Assembly: GCF_035319885.1 (NCBI RefSeq)
Contig: NZ_CP141285.1
Span: forward strand, 2,356,001 to 2,420,000
Source: Altererythrobacter sp. H2
GTDB taxonomy: Bacteria; Pseudomonadota; Alphaproteobacteria; Sphingomonadales; Sphingomonadaceae
Direction: 5' to 3'
Length of the DNA stretch: 64,000 nucleotides
A model generated the notes under the pieces. That model was not told where the DNA came from. It worked only from the letters and a program-made list of their open reading frames with translations, and did no database searches. Each line of letters begins with the position of its first letter. Position 1 is the stretch's first letter. Shown here one piece after another: positions 27,936-35,592 of this stretch. The position numbers were made by a program, and so were the translations under genes.

Positions 27936-28634
27936 ATGGGCGATCAGGGGCCAGGTTACGACGAGGTAGTTCTCGGGCGGCGCAGCATCCGGGGCTATCT
28001 GGACAAGCCGGTTCCGCGCGCACTGATCGAGGAAGTGCTGGCGCTGGCCGTGCGCTCGCCCACCTCGATGAACACCCAGCCGTGGCACTTCCACGTCATC
28101 ACCGGCGAACCGCTGGACCGCATCCGGCGCGGCAACACCGAGCGGATCCTGGCCGGCGAGCCCGACAGCCGCGAATTCCGCCGGGGCGAACCCTTTGCCG
28201 GGGTGCACCGCGACCGGCAGGTCGAGGTCGCCAAGCAACTGTTCGGCGCGATGGGGATCGCGCGCGACGACAAGGACGCGCGGCAGGACTGGGTGCTGCG
28301 CGGCTTCCGCCAGTTCGATGCGCCGGTCTGCGTGATTGTCGCCTACGACCGCGCGCTTTCCGGCAGCGATGACACCGCGTTCGATTGCGGCGCGGTGACG
28401 ACTGCGCTGGTCAATGCGGCATGGAGCCGGGGCCTGGGCTGCGTGATCAACAGCCAGGGAATCATGCAATCGCCGGTGGTGCGCGAGCACGCCGGGATCC
28501 CGGACGATCAGGTCATCATGAAAGCCGTTGCCATGGGCTGGCCGGACCCGGATTTCCCCGCCAACGCCGTGGTCAGCCACCGCAAGAGCGTGGCGGAAGC
28601 GGCGCGATTCGTGGGGTTCGGGGAAAATTGCTGA
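27936..28634 (+). CDS. Nitroreductase family FMN-dependent oxidoreductase
   Basis: A 232-residue nitroreductase-fold protein. The N-terminal FMN-phosphate contact RRSIRGYLDKPVP is at about residues 15-28, then SPTSMNTQPWHF near 42-53, and GLGCVINSQGIM near 170. The C-terminal AMGWPDPDFPANAV and RKSVAEAARFVGF are family-typical (nitrobenzoate-reductase-like). The electron acceptor is unknown. It starts 68 bp after the c-di-GMP gene. Its last codons recur as a diverged remnant at 29822-29932. Confidence 0.85.
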   Translation: MGDQGPGYDEVVLGRRSIRGYLDKPVPRALIEEVLALAVRSPTSMNTQPWHFHVITGEPLDRIRRGNTERILAGEPDSREFRRGEPFAGVHRDRQVEVAKQLFGAMGIARDDKDARQDWVLRGFRQFDAPVCVIVAYDRALSGSDDTAFDCGAVTTALVNAAWSRGLGCVINSQGIMQSPVVREHAGIPDDQVIMKAVAMGWPDPDFPANAVVSHRKSVAEAARFVGFGENC

Positions 28635-28843
28635 GCTGCGCACCGGGCTGGCAAATTGCCGTGGACAGCCAATTTCGGCGATATATATACTTCTGAATTG
28701 AGGGCAGAATCACCGGAATCAGGTCCGGGCCCTCAACGGGAGGGTCGCATCATGAATTTCAGAAATGCGGCAGGCGTGGTCCTGCTGTCTCTAGCCGTGG
28801 TCGCGTGCGGTGGTGGTGGCGGTTCGGCGCCGCCCCCGACCGG
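28629..28843 (+). repeat. 215-bp exact direct repeat, copy 1
   Basis: Identical base for base to 29927-30141 (offset 1298). It covers the nitroreductase stop, the intergenic promoter region and the first 30 codons of the lipoprotein gene. Similarity continues outside both ends but with substitutions, so this is a duplication with a recently homogenised core. Confidence 0.95.
28662..28689 (+). promoter_or_regulatory. Candidate promoter of lipoprotein gene 1
   Basis: TGGACA and TATATA are separated by 16 bp, in an AT-rich island (GATATATATACTT) that stands out in the GC-rich background. It lies about 60 bp upstream of the start. The same element is duplicated at 29960-29987. Confidence 0.5.
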
Positions 28844-29744
28844 CGGTGGTGGTGGTGGCACGACGCCGCCTCCACCGCCGCCACCGCCACCGCCACCGGC
28901 GATCACCTACACGAAGTTTGCGGATTTGACCGGAAACCAGACCTTCAAAACCGCTTGCGGCGGCGTTGAATTCCAAGGCGGCGCTCGCCCCATTACGGCA
29001 AGTGATTTTGGTGAAGGGGTTTCTCAGGGGCGCAGCCTCGACATCGCTTTTGTGGGATCGACCAGCACCTGGAACATTACCGGGCCGGCATTTACAACAA
29101 GCTTCGGGCCATCAGACCTGTCCGCCACGCCGCCGGCCAACACCGTCCTGTACCAGCGGACCAACTTTGTCGGCGGTACTGACCGGTTCGCGATCGCTGC
29201 TCGGCCTTTTGGTACGCAGCCAGCCGAATATGTCAGGGGGAGCCGTCTGTTCATCGTCCCTGCTACGGGACGCACCCTGGATTTCTGGTGCGTGTTTGGC
29301 GTCCCGACGGTTTTGAGTGACAGTCGACCTGCATCGACGATCACCTTTACCTCATTCAACATCGGCGGAAGTATTTCGGCGGTCAGCTCGACCGGATTGA
29401 CCCAGTTCGATCTGGGCGACAGCACGGTTACTCTGACTTCAAACCCGACAACTGGCGCAGTGACGACACGACTCACTTTGGTTGGGCGTCAGTTCACTCC
29501 CAGCGGGCTATCGACGACACAGACACAGTTCGGCACCTATGATGGGGTTGCCACCGTCAACGGCACGACCGACACCTTCCGCAACCGCCTGACAAGCAGC
29601 AGCAAGGTAAGCGTGGATTCCAATTTCGGGGGCTGGTTTTTTGGCCCTCAGGGGCTCGAAGCAGGTTTCGCCTTCAACATCGCCGTAGATGAACCCGACG
29701 GCACCAGACTGTTAGGCGCCGGGGCCGTGACCGCGCGCCGCTAG
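28752..29744 (+). CDS. Surface lipoprotein with poly-proline linker and TbpB-like C-terminus, copy 1
   Basis: A 330-residue predicted lipoprotein. The signal peptide MNFRNAAGVVLLSLAVVAC ends in a lipobox VVAC. It is followed by a Gly-rich stretch, a run of 11 prolines as a rigid linker, and a beta-rich mature domain. The C-terminal box GGWFFGPQGLEAGFAF resembles the GxFFGPxxxEx(A/G)G(A/T)F strand of transferrin-binding-protein-like (TbpB beta-barrel) lipoproteins. A GGGAGG ribosome site precedes the ATG. The ligand is unknown. Copy 2 follows at 30050. Confidence 0.75.
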   Translation: MNFRNAAGVVLLSLAVVACGGGGGSAPPPTGGGGGGTTPPPPPPPPPPPAITYTKFADLTGNQTFKTACGGVEFQGGARPITASDFGEGVSQGRSLDIAFVGSTSTWNITGPAFTTSFGPSDLSATPPANTVLYQRTNFVGGTDRFAIAARPFGTQPAEYVRGSRLFIVPATGRTLDFWCVFGVPTVLSDSRPASTITFTSFNIGGSISAVSSTGLTQFDLGDSTVTLTSNPTTGAVTTRLTLVGRQFTPSGLSTTQTQFGTYDGVATVNGTTDTFRNRLTSSSKVSVDSNFGGWFFGPQGLEAGFAFNIAVDEPDGTRLLGAGAVTARR

Positions 29745-29821
29745 CCCCGCTGGGAAAAAGTGGCTCCGCTTCCCCCGCTGCAATCTGGCAATCGGGGAAG
29801 CTGAGCAACTGGACAGCGCGA

Positions 29822-29932
29822 GTTCACTCCGTTGTCCGCAACCGGGCGGACCCGATCATCGCGGTCGAGGCTGGCTACCGCAAAAGCGTGGCCGAAGCGG
29901 CGCGGTTTGTGGGGTTCGGGGAAAACTGCTGA
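29822..29932 (+). pseudogene. Remnant of the 3' end of a second nitroreductase gene
   Basis: Reading in frame to the TGA at 29930-29932 gives RKSVAEAARFVGFGENC, identical in protein to the end of the nitroreductase at 27936-28634. The DNA differs by several synonymous changes (AAA/AAG, GCC/GCG, CGG/CGA, TTT/TTC, AAC/AAT). Upstream of this the reading VVRNRADPIIAVEAGY shows weak similarity and then fades. There is no start codon or rest of gene. Only synonymous changes in the conserved part indicate descent from a functional homologue rather than slow decay of a local copy. The remainder of the 305-bp gap 29745-30049 holds this remnant and the repeated promoter only. Confidence 0.75.
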
Positions 29933-30141
29933 GCTGCGCACCGGGCTGGCAAATTGCCGTGGACAGCCAATTTCGGCGATATATATACTTCTGAATTGAG
30001 GGCAGAATCACCGGAATCAGGTCCGGGCCCTCAACGGGAGGGTCGCATCATGAATTTCAGAAATGCGGCAGGCGTGGTCCTGCTGTCTCTAGCCGTGGTC
30101 GCGTGCGGTGGTGGTGGCGGTTCGGCGCCGCCCCCGACCGG
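29927..30141 (+). repeat. 215-bp exact direct repeat, copy 2
   Basis: Exact copy of 28629-28843, spanning the end of the nitroreductase remnant, the promoter and the signal-peptide/Gly-rich codons of lipoprotein 2. It diverges at the first variable Gly codon after CCGACCGG. Confidence 0.95.
29960..29987 (+). promoter_or_regulatory. Candidate promoter of lipoprotein gene 2
   Basis: Duplicate of the TGGACA-N16-TATATA element at 28662-28689, so both lipoprotein genes carry the same upstream region and probably share regulation. Confidence 0.5.
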
Positions 30142-31057
30142 TGGTGGTGGTGGGGGCACGACGCCGCCTCCCCCTCCTCCACCCCCGCCGCCGCCGCCGC
30201 CGCCGCCGCCGAGCTATCAGACTTTCGCGCAGCTGACAGGCACACAAACATTCAAGACGACCTGCGCAGGCACCGTGAATGTGAACACCGGCATTATGGC
30301 AGTCACCGCAGCGCCGTTCGGCCGCGGGGTCACCATCGTTTCAGATCGCAGTGTCCCGACCTATGACATCACATCGGATGGAACCGGACTGTTCGGTCCG
30401 TTCCAGCTGAACCTTACCCAGGCCGACCGTGACACTACGATCACCAGCGCCGAAGCCTATCGCAAGCCCAACCCCAGCGGTCCGAGCAGCCTGTTCGCAA
30501 CCTTTGCGCCGCTGCTTTCAGGGGGTTCGTACCAATACGCGAAGTTCGCTCAGATCATCACACCGGTGCAGAACAATCTGACCAGCCTGTTTTGCGCCTA
30601 TGGGGTGCCGACTTTGCTGAGCGACCGGCCGACGACCACTGCCGCCTACACCAACACTTTCACTTCAGGGAACCTGGCGATCACCGAGAACGTCGGCGCG
30701 GGCCCGCGTTCGGATTACGCGATCTCGAGCACAGCGATCAGCCTCTCCGGCAACCCCACCACAGGCCAGATCAGCGTGACCATCAACCTTAAGGGACGAC
30801 TACGCACTGGCGGCACCACCTCCACCACGGTGACCGACATCGCTACCTATACGGGGCAGGTCACGATCGATGGCAGCGAGCAGTCATTTGATGGGGTCCT
30901 GGTCGATTCGACCAACACCGTCGCCGGGACGTTCGCTGGCTGGTTCTTCGGCCCCCAGGGCCGCGAAGCCGCGCTCTCGTTCAGTGTCCAGCAGCGCCGG
31001 GCCGACAACAGCGACGTGACCGCTGGCGCGGTAGCGTTCCTGACGCCGGGCAGCTGA
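30050..31057 (+). CDS. Surface lipoprotein with poly-proline linker and TbpB-like C-terminus, copy 2
   Basis: A 335-residue paralogue of the preceding lipoprotein. The signal peptide and lipobox are identical at DNA level, the Gly-rich part is similar, and the proline run is longer (about 16). After the linker the mature domains diverge strongly (about FAQLTGTQTFKTTC versus FADLTGNQTFKTAC) but keep the same order and the C-terminal AGWFFGPQGREAALSF box. The pattern is a shared export module with diverged ligand or surface domains. A strong hairpin at 31067-31092 follows the stop. Confidence 0.75.
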   Translation: MNFRNAAGVVLLSLAVVACGGGGGSAPPPTGGGGGGTTPPPPPPPPPPPPPPPPSYQTFAQLTGTQTFKTTCAGTVNVNTGIMAVTAAPFGRGVTIVSDRSVPTYDITSDGTGLFGPFQLNLTQADRDTTITSAEAYRKPNPSGPSSLFATFAPLLSGGSYQYAKFAQIITPVQNNLTSLFCAYGVPTLLSDRPTTTAAYTNTFTSGNLAITENVGAGPRSDYAISSTAISLSGNPTTGQISVTINLKGRLRTGGTTSTTVTDIATYTGQVTIDGSEQSFDGVLVDSTNTVAGTFAGWFFGPQGREAALSFSVQQRRADNSDVTAGAVAFLTPGS

Positions 31058-31066
31058 GCTGTTTCT

Positions 31067-31092
31067 CCGGGCCGGGTGCGACCCCGGCCCGG
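31067..31092. terminator. Bidirectional terminator hairpin between convergent genes
   Basis: A perfect 10-bp GC stem (CCGGGCCGGG / CCCGGCCCGG) with a 6-nt loop lies in the 47-bp gap between the lipoprotein gene (plus) and the ornithine decarboxylase gene (minus). The placement suits a terminator working on both strands, though no clear T-run follows. Confidence 0.6.
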
Positions 31093-31104
31093 CCATTCAC
31101 CGAT

Positions 31105-32307
31105 TTAGCGCAGGCTCACCACGTTGTCGGTGACCGGGCGCACCCGATCGCCGCGGTAGAGGCTGGCCATCGGCTCGTCCTCGACCACGAACTGCTCGGC
31201 ATTGCCGAAGCCGTTGAAGCCGGTCTTCATCGCCGCACCATAGGCGCCGAGCATCCCGATCTCGATGTAGTCGCCGGCCTGGATGTCACCCGGCAGCAGG
31301 AAGGGCCCTTGCATGAAGTCGGCATCGTCACAGGTCGGGCCGTAGAAGCTGAACTCGCGGTCCGCATCGCGCAGGTCGTCTTCCAGCGCCGCCACCGGGA
31401 AGCGCCATTCGACGTGCGCAGCATCGTAAAGCGCGCCGTAGGCACCGTCGTTGATGTAGAGTTCGTCGCCCCGGCGCTTGTCCACGCGGACCACGAGCGA
31501 GGAATACTCGGCGCACAGCGCACGGCCGGGCTCGCACCACAGCTCTGCGTTGTAGGCAATCGGCAGCGCCTCGTAGTGGCGGTGGATCACGTCAAAGTAA
31601 TCCTCCAGCGGCGGCGGCTCCATGCCGGGATAGACGCTGGGGAAGCCCCCGCCGACGTCGATCATGTCGATCACCACGCCCGCTTCAGCCACGGCCGCAC
31701 GGACGCGCTCCAGCGCCTGGACATAGGCGAACGGAGTCATCGCCTGGCTGCCGACGTGGAAGCATACACCCAGCCAGTCGCAGTGCTGGCGGGTCGCTTG
31801 CAGCAGCGGGGCAGCATCGGCGAGGTCAACGCCGAACTTGGCCGCAAGGCTCAGTTCGGAATACTCGCTGGACACGCGCAGGCGCACGCACAGCCGCAGG
31901 TCGAGCGCCGGTTCACCGGCCTCGCTGGTGCAGGCAGTGACGATCTTCTCCAGCTCCTCGACCGTATCGAGGCTGAAGGTGCGCACGCCATGCTCGAAAT
32001 AGGCCTCGCGGATCGCCCGCTCGGTCTTGACCGGGTGCATGAAGCACAGCTCGGCCCCGGGCAGCGTAGCGCGGACAAGCCGCACTTCGGCAATGGAGGC
32101 GACGTCGTAATGCGTAATGCCATTGTCCCACAGGACCTTGATCAGGTCCGGCGAGGGATTGGCTTTGACCGCATAGAGCGACTTGCCCGGAAACTTCTCG
32201 GTAAAGAAGCGGGCAGCGCGCGCAGCAGCTTGCGGGCGATTGAGGATGACCGGTTCGTCGGGCGAAAAGGCGCGAACTACAGACCGTGCGTCAGGATAAT
32301 GGTGCAA
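31105..32307 (-). CDS. Ornithine decarboxylase (type III PLP fold, alanine-racemase-like)
   Basis: Makes putrescine from ornithine (possibly also lysine to cadaverine). The 400-residue protein has the PLP-Lys motif YAVKANPSP (about residue 45), the HVGSQ phosphate/His contact, GGGFPSVYPGM, EPGRAL and the C-terminal YGPTCDDAD with the catalytic Cys of the second subunit. No ATG lies near the family start. A TTG at 32307 giving LHHYPDARSVVRAF fits best, with GGGGG about nine bases upstream; the longer ATG frame at 32403 would add 32 unconserved residues. It belongs with the two downstream polyamine genes on this strand. Confidence 0.88.
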   Translation of the reverse strand: MHHYPDARSVVRAFSPDEPVILNRPQAAARAARFFTEKFPGKSLYAVKANPSPDLIKVLWDNGITHYDVASIAEVRLVRATLPGAELCFMHPVKTERAIREAYFEHGVRTFSLDTVEELEKIVTACTSEAGEPALDLRLCVRLRVSSEYSELSLAAKFGVDLADAAPLLQATRQHCDWLGVCFHVGSQAMTPFAYVQALERVRAAVAEAGVVIDMIDVGGGFPSVYPGMEPPPLEDYFDVIHRHYEALPIAYNAELWCEPGRALCAEYSSLVVRVDKRRGDELYINDGAYGALYDAAHVEWRFPVAALEDDLRDADREFSFYGPTCDDADFMQGPFLLPGDIQAGDYIEIGMLGAYGAAMKTGFNGFGNAEQFVVEDEPMASLYRGDRVRPVTDNVVSLR

Positions 32308-32431
32308 CTCAAGGGACCCCCAATAGGCCTTTCGGCCAGAACGACTACAGGTTGAAGCTGCCTTGCGGTTTGGAAGTCCCCATGGGGCAGCGAGGTGGGG
32401 CATATAAGCCGCGCTGCGTGAACCGCAAGTG

Positions 32432-32453
32432 AAAATCCCCCCTTGCCGGGGGC
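32432..32453 (-). terminator. Rho-independent terminator after nspC
   Basis: On the minus strand, directly after the nspC stop, CCCCC-GGCAA-GGGGG forms a stem followed by GATTTTC. A GC stem with a T-run is the standard intrinsic terminator form. It separates nspC from the ornithine decarboxylase gene downstream, which probably has its own promoter in 32308-32431. Confidence 0.65.
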
Positions 32454-33626
32454 TTAGCTCAGGCGGTCACGAAACGCCTCGTAACCGAATGATTTCACAC
32501 AATCGAGCTGGTCGGTCTCGCTGTCCCACAGCCAGATCGAAGGCAGCGGCACACCGTTGAAAGTGTTGGTTTTCACCATCGAATAATGGGCCTGGTCAAG
32601 AAAGGCGATTCGCTCGCCCGGCTCGCACGGCACGGGCAGGCGGTAATCGCCGATCACATCGCCCGCCAAGCACGAGGGGCCGCCGAGGCGAACCGGCTCG
32701 CCCTCCCCCACCTCATGCAACATCGCCGGGCGATAGGGCGCCTCGATCACGTCGGGCATGTGGCAGGTGGCGGAAATGTCGGTGATCGCCACCGGCATTC
32801 CGTTGTCGTGGCTATCGAGGATCGTGCCCACCAGAATCCCGGCATCGAGCGCCACCGCCTCGCCCGGTTCGAGGTAGATCTCCGCCCCGGTGTCGGCTTT
32901 GGCATCGCGCAGGAACTCGACCAGCTCCTCGCGCTGGTAATCGGCGCGGGTCACATGGTGCCCCCCGCCCATGTTGATCCACTTGAGCTGGCCGAACCAC
33001 GGCTCGATCGCGTCGAACACCTTGTCCCAGGTCTGCTGCAGCGGCTCGAAATCCTGCTCGCACAGGTTGTGGAAGTGGATCCCGTCAACCAGCTCCATCA
33101 CCTCGGGCGTCAGCTGGTCGAGCGGGAAGCCGAGCCGGCTGCCGGGGCTGGACGGGTCATAGCGCGGTACTTCGCCGGTTGGCACCTGGGGGTTGATGCG
33201 CAGGCCAATGTCGAACGTCTGCCCGCTCGCCCGCGCCGCATCGAGGATCGGCGCCATGCGGATCAGCTGGCCGGGCGAATTGAAGATGATGTGGTCCGAC
33301 AGGCGGCAGATTTCCGCGAGGTCATCCGGCTTGTAAGCGGCGCAGTAGGTGGCGATCTCGCCGTCATAGAACTCGGACGCGAGGCGCGCTTCGTATAGGC
33401 CGCTGGTGCACACGCCGTCGAGATATTCCCCGATGATCGGCGCGACCGAGAACATAGAAAACGCCTTCAATGCGGCAAGCACCTTGATGTCCGCCGCATC
33501 GCGGATGTCGGCCAGCACCTGGCAATTGGCGCGCAACTTAGCCGCGTCGACGACAAACGCGGGGCTGTCTACGCGGGTGAGGTCAAACTGGGCAAACGCC
33601 CCCGGATCGCCGGCTTTGGTTTCCAT
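32454..33626 (-). CDS. nspC: Carboxynorspermidine/carboxyspermidine decarboxylase
   Basis: PLP enzyme that decarboxylates carboxyspermidine to spermidine (or the nor-form). The 390-residue protein starts METKAGDPGAFAQFDLTRVDSPAFVVD. It carries the PLP-Lys in VLAALKAFSMFSV (about residue 51), GIHFHNLCEQ, NMGGGHHVTRADY, LEPGEAVAL and the C-terminal LGGPSCLAGDVIGDY with the catalytic Cys. Together with the dehydrogenase at 34125-35360 it forms the aspartate-semialdehyde route to spermidine, which replaces the AdoMet decarboxylase/spermidine synthase route. Neither of those two enzymes is encoded in this window. Confidence 0.93.
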   Translation of the reverse strand: METKAGDPGAFAQFDLTRVDSPAFVVDAAKLRANCQVLADIRDAADIKVLAALKAFSMFSVAPIIGEYLDGVCTSGLYEARLASEFYDGEIATYCAAYKPDDLAEICRLSDHIIFNSPGQLIRMAPILDAARASGQTFDIGLRINPQVPTGEVPRYDPSSPGSRLGFPLDQLTPEVMELVDGIHFHNLCEQDFEPLQQTWDKVFDAIEPWFGQLKWINMGGGHHVTRADYQREELVEFLRDAKADTGAEIYLEPGEAVALDAGILVGTILDSHDNGMPVAITDISATCHMPDVIEAPYRPAMLHEVGEGEPVRLGGPSCLAGDVIGDYRLPVPCEPGERIAFLDQAHYSMVKTNTFNGVPLPSIWLWDSETDQLDCVKSFGYEAFRDRLS

Positions 33627-33644
33627 TCGCAAACGGTCCTTTTG

Positions 33645-33684
33645 GTTTCTCGCAGAGACGCAGAGGAAAGAGAGACGGAGAGAA
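33645..33684 (+). repeat. 40-bp inverted repeat, left arm
   Basis: Matches the reverse complement of 34079-34118 over 40 bp with one mismatch (GACGCAGAGG versus GACGCGGAGG). The arm is a purine-rich CGCAGAGACGCAGAGG-type sequence. It lies 18 bp upstream of the nspC start and 1 bp from the stop of the GxxExxY gene. The two arms frame that gene exactly. Confidence 0.9.
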
Positions 33685-33685
33685 G

Positions 33686-34072
33686 TTAATTAGAGTTGTG
33701 ATCGTTGGAGACCCTGCGGACGCCGTCTTTCATTGTTCCATGAGAGAAATTGAGCAGTAGCCCTACGGGCTGTTTGAGGAGTCTCAGATAGGTCAGCAAC
33801 TGGCGGATATGGGTCTGGGAAAGGCGTTCCACAGCCTTGATTTCCAGAACGAGCCTGCTCTCTACCAGAATATCAACACGAAAAGCCGGATCGAAGATCT
33901 GCCCGTCAATTTCCACCGCAACGGGAAATTGCCGAGACACTTTCAGTCCCCGCCTTTCAAGCCGTCCTGCAAGGACGGCTTCATAGACATTCTCGAACAG
34001 ACCCGGTCCAAGCTCGCGGTGAAGGGCGATGCATTCGTCGATTACGATGCCCGAAAGTTCATCAATCTCCAT
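33686..34072 (-). CDS. GxxExxY family protein (PDDEXK-like nuclease fold)
   Basis: A 128-residue protein starting MEIDELSGIVIDECIALHRELG, with the defining G-x2-E-x2-Y in GLFENVYEAVL (about residues 23-33) and a PDDEXK-like core FRVDILVESRLVLEIKAV (D-x(n)-E-x-K). The family's function is unknown; it is predicted to be a small nuclease and is found scattered and often multi-copy in genomes. The start was placed at the conserved MEI; the upstream extension MFLAETRRKERRREGG is only the inverted-repeat arm read through. Composition is more AT-rich than the flanking polyamine genes, consistent with insertion. Confidence 0.8.
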   Translation of the reverse strand: MEIDELSGIVIDECIALHRELGPGLFENVYEAVLAGRLERRGLKVSRQFPVAVEIDGQIFDPAFRVDILVESRLVLEIKAVERLSQTHIRQLLTYLRLLKQPVGLLLNFSHGTMKDGVRRVSNDHNSN

Positions 34073-34078
34073 GCCCCC

Positions 34079-34118
34079 TTCTCTCCGTCTCTCTTTCCTC
34101 CGCGTCTCTGCGAGAAAC
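34079..34118 (+). repeat. 40-bp inverted repeat, right arm
   Basis: Pairs with 33645-33684 (39 of 40 bases). It begins 6 bp upstream of the GxxExxY start and ends 6 bp before the stop codon of the carboxynorspermidine dehydrogenase gene. Confidence 0.9.
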
Positions 34119-34124
34119 AAAAAC

Positions 34125-35360
34125 TCAAAACTCGACTGGCCCGTCCAGCTCCTCGACGGTCCACGGCAGGCCGTGCTGGTTAAGCATGTCCATGAACGGA
34201 TCGGGGTCCATCTGTTCGATGTTGAACACGCCCTTCCCGCTCCACACGCCCTGCACCACCAGTGCGCTGCCGATCATCGCGGGCACGCCGGTCGTGTACG
34301 AAACAGCCTGGTTGCCGGTTTCCTCGTAGGCCGCTTCGTGGCTGCAGATGTTCTTGATGTAGAACGTCTTCTCGCCCGAACCGTCGAGCGCTTCGCCGGT
34401 GGCGATGCAGCCGATGTTGGTGTTGCCCTTGGTCGTCTCGCCCAGCGTTTCCGGCTTGGGCAGCACGGCGGCGAGGAACTGGAGCGGGATGATGTCCTTG
34501 CCCTGGTATTTCACCGGCTCGATGCTGGTCATGCCGACGTTCTGCAGCACGGTGAGGTGGGTGATGTAGGCATCGCCGAAGGTCATCCAGAACCGCGCGC
34601 GCTCCATTTCGGGCACGAACTTGGCCAGGCTCTCCAGCTCCTCATGGTACATCAGGTACATGTTCTTCTGGCCGACCGCCTCAAAGTCGAACGGCACCTT
34701 TACCTGCATCGCCGGGGTTTCGACCCACTGCCCACCTTCCCAGTGCCGCGCCGGGGCGGTCACTTCGCGGATGTTGATTTCCGGGTTGAAGTTGGTGGCG
34801 AAATGCTGGCCGTGATCGCCGCCATTGCAGTCCAGAATGTCGAGCGTGCGGATGGTCTTGAGCTTGTGCTTCTTGAGCCACATCGTGAACACGGATGTCA
34901 CGCCCGGATCGAAGCCGGAGCCGAGCAGCGCCATCAGGCCCGCATCCTTGAACCGGTCATGGTAGGCCCACTGCCATGAGTATTCGAACTTCGCCTCGTC
35001 CTTGGGTTCGTAGTTGGCGGTGTCGAGATAGCTCACGCCGGCTTCAAGGCAGGCGTCCATGATCGGCAGGTCCTGATAGGGCAGCGCGAGATTGACGACG
35101 AGCGAAGGCTGGACCTTGCGGATCAGGTTGACCATCGCCGGGACTTCCTCGGCGTCGATCGAGTAGGTCGCGATGTCGCGTCCGCAGCGTTCCTTGACGC
35201 TGGCGGCAATCGCGTCGCACTTGGACTTGGTGCGGCTGGCGAGGTGGATATCGCCGAAGATATCCGGGTTGAAGGCCATCTTGTGGACGCAGACCGAGCT
35301 GACGCCGCCGGCACCGATCACGAGAACAGTCGATTTGGCTGAGGAATTGGCTGAGGGCAT
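34125..35360 (-). CDS. Carboxynorspermidine/carboxyspermidine dehydrogenase (saccharopine dehydrogenase family)
   Basis: Condenses aspartate semialdehyde with putrescine (or diaminopropane) and reduces the imine to carboxyspermidine with NADPH. The 411-residue protein has the Rossmann motif VLVIGAGGVSSVCVHKMA (about residues 11-28), then VNLALPYQDLPIMDACLEAG, and GSGFDPGVTSVF. This pattern is shared with saccharopine dehydrogenases, but the NspC neighbour and the long C-terminal domain (TFYIKNICSHEAAYEETG) point to the polyamine enzyme. It is the most upstream gene of the polyamine set, separated from nspC by the repeat-flanked GxxExxY insert. The 232-bp divergent gap before 35593 shows no motif I can name. 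Confidence 0.9.
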   Translation of the reverse strand: MPSANSSAKSTVLVIGAGGVSSVCVHKMAFNPDIFGDIHLASRTKSKCDAIAASVKERCGRDIATYSIDAEEVPAMVNLIRKVQPSLVVNLALPYQDLPIMDACLEAGVSYLDTANYEPKDEAKFEYSWQWAYHDRFKDAGLMALLGSGFDPGVTSVFTMWLKKHKLKTIRTLDILDCNGGDHGQHFATNFNPEINIREVTAPARHWEGGQWVETPAMQVKVPFDFEAVGQKNMYLMYHEELESLAKFVPEMERARFWMTFGDAYITHLTVLQNVGMTSIEPVKYQGKDIIPLQFLAAVLPKPETLGETTKGNTNIGCIATGEALDGSGEKTFYIKNICSHEAAYEETGNQAVSYTTGVPAMIGSALVVQGVWSGKGVFNIEQMDPDPFMDMLNQHGLPWTVEELDGPVEF

Positions 35361-35592
35361 GAGGGGAGTTCTCCGAAACTGATTCTGGCGAGTTCTCTAG
35401 TCGAATGCGGAAGGGGCGTAAAACGATCCGCGTTTCCTACTCGGCTGCGATGCGGCATAGCGGTGACATGATCGTGAAACGCCCCTCCCCAGCACACCGG
35501 AACCGGCGCTGCTGCGGCCCGGACTTTTTTGCCCCAGGACAGTGTAACATGTGGTCCATGTCTCCCCCCAAACCCATCGAAAGCTGCACCCG

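Noticed and set aside
29741-29941. A minus-strand 66-codon frame between the lipoprotein genes.
   Set aside because: It is the reverse of the nitroreductase remnant and a similar antisense frame exists over the intact nitroreductase; no evidence of expression.
28880-30211. The proline- and glycine-codon runs as CRISPR or tandem-repeat arrays.
   Set aside because: They are low-complexity coding sequence (CCG/CCN and GGT runs) inside the lipoprotein genes, without spacers.
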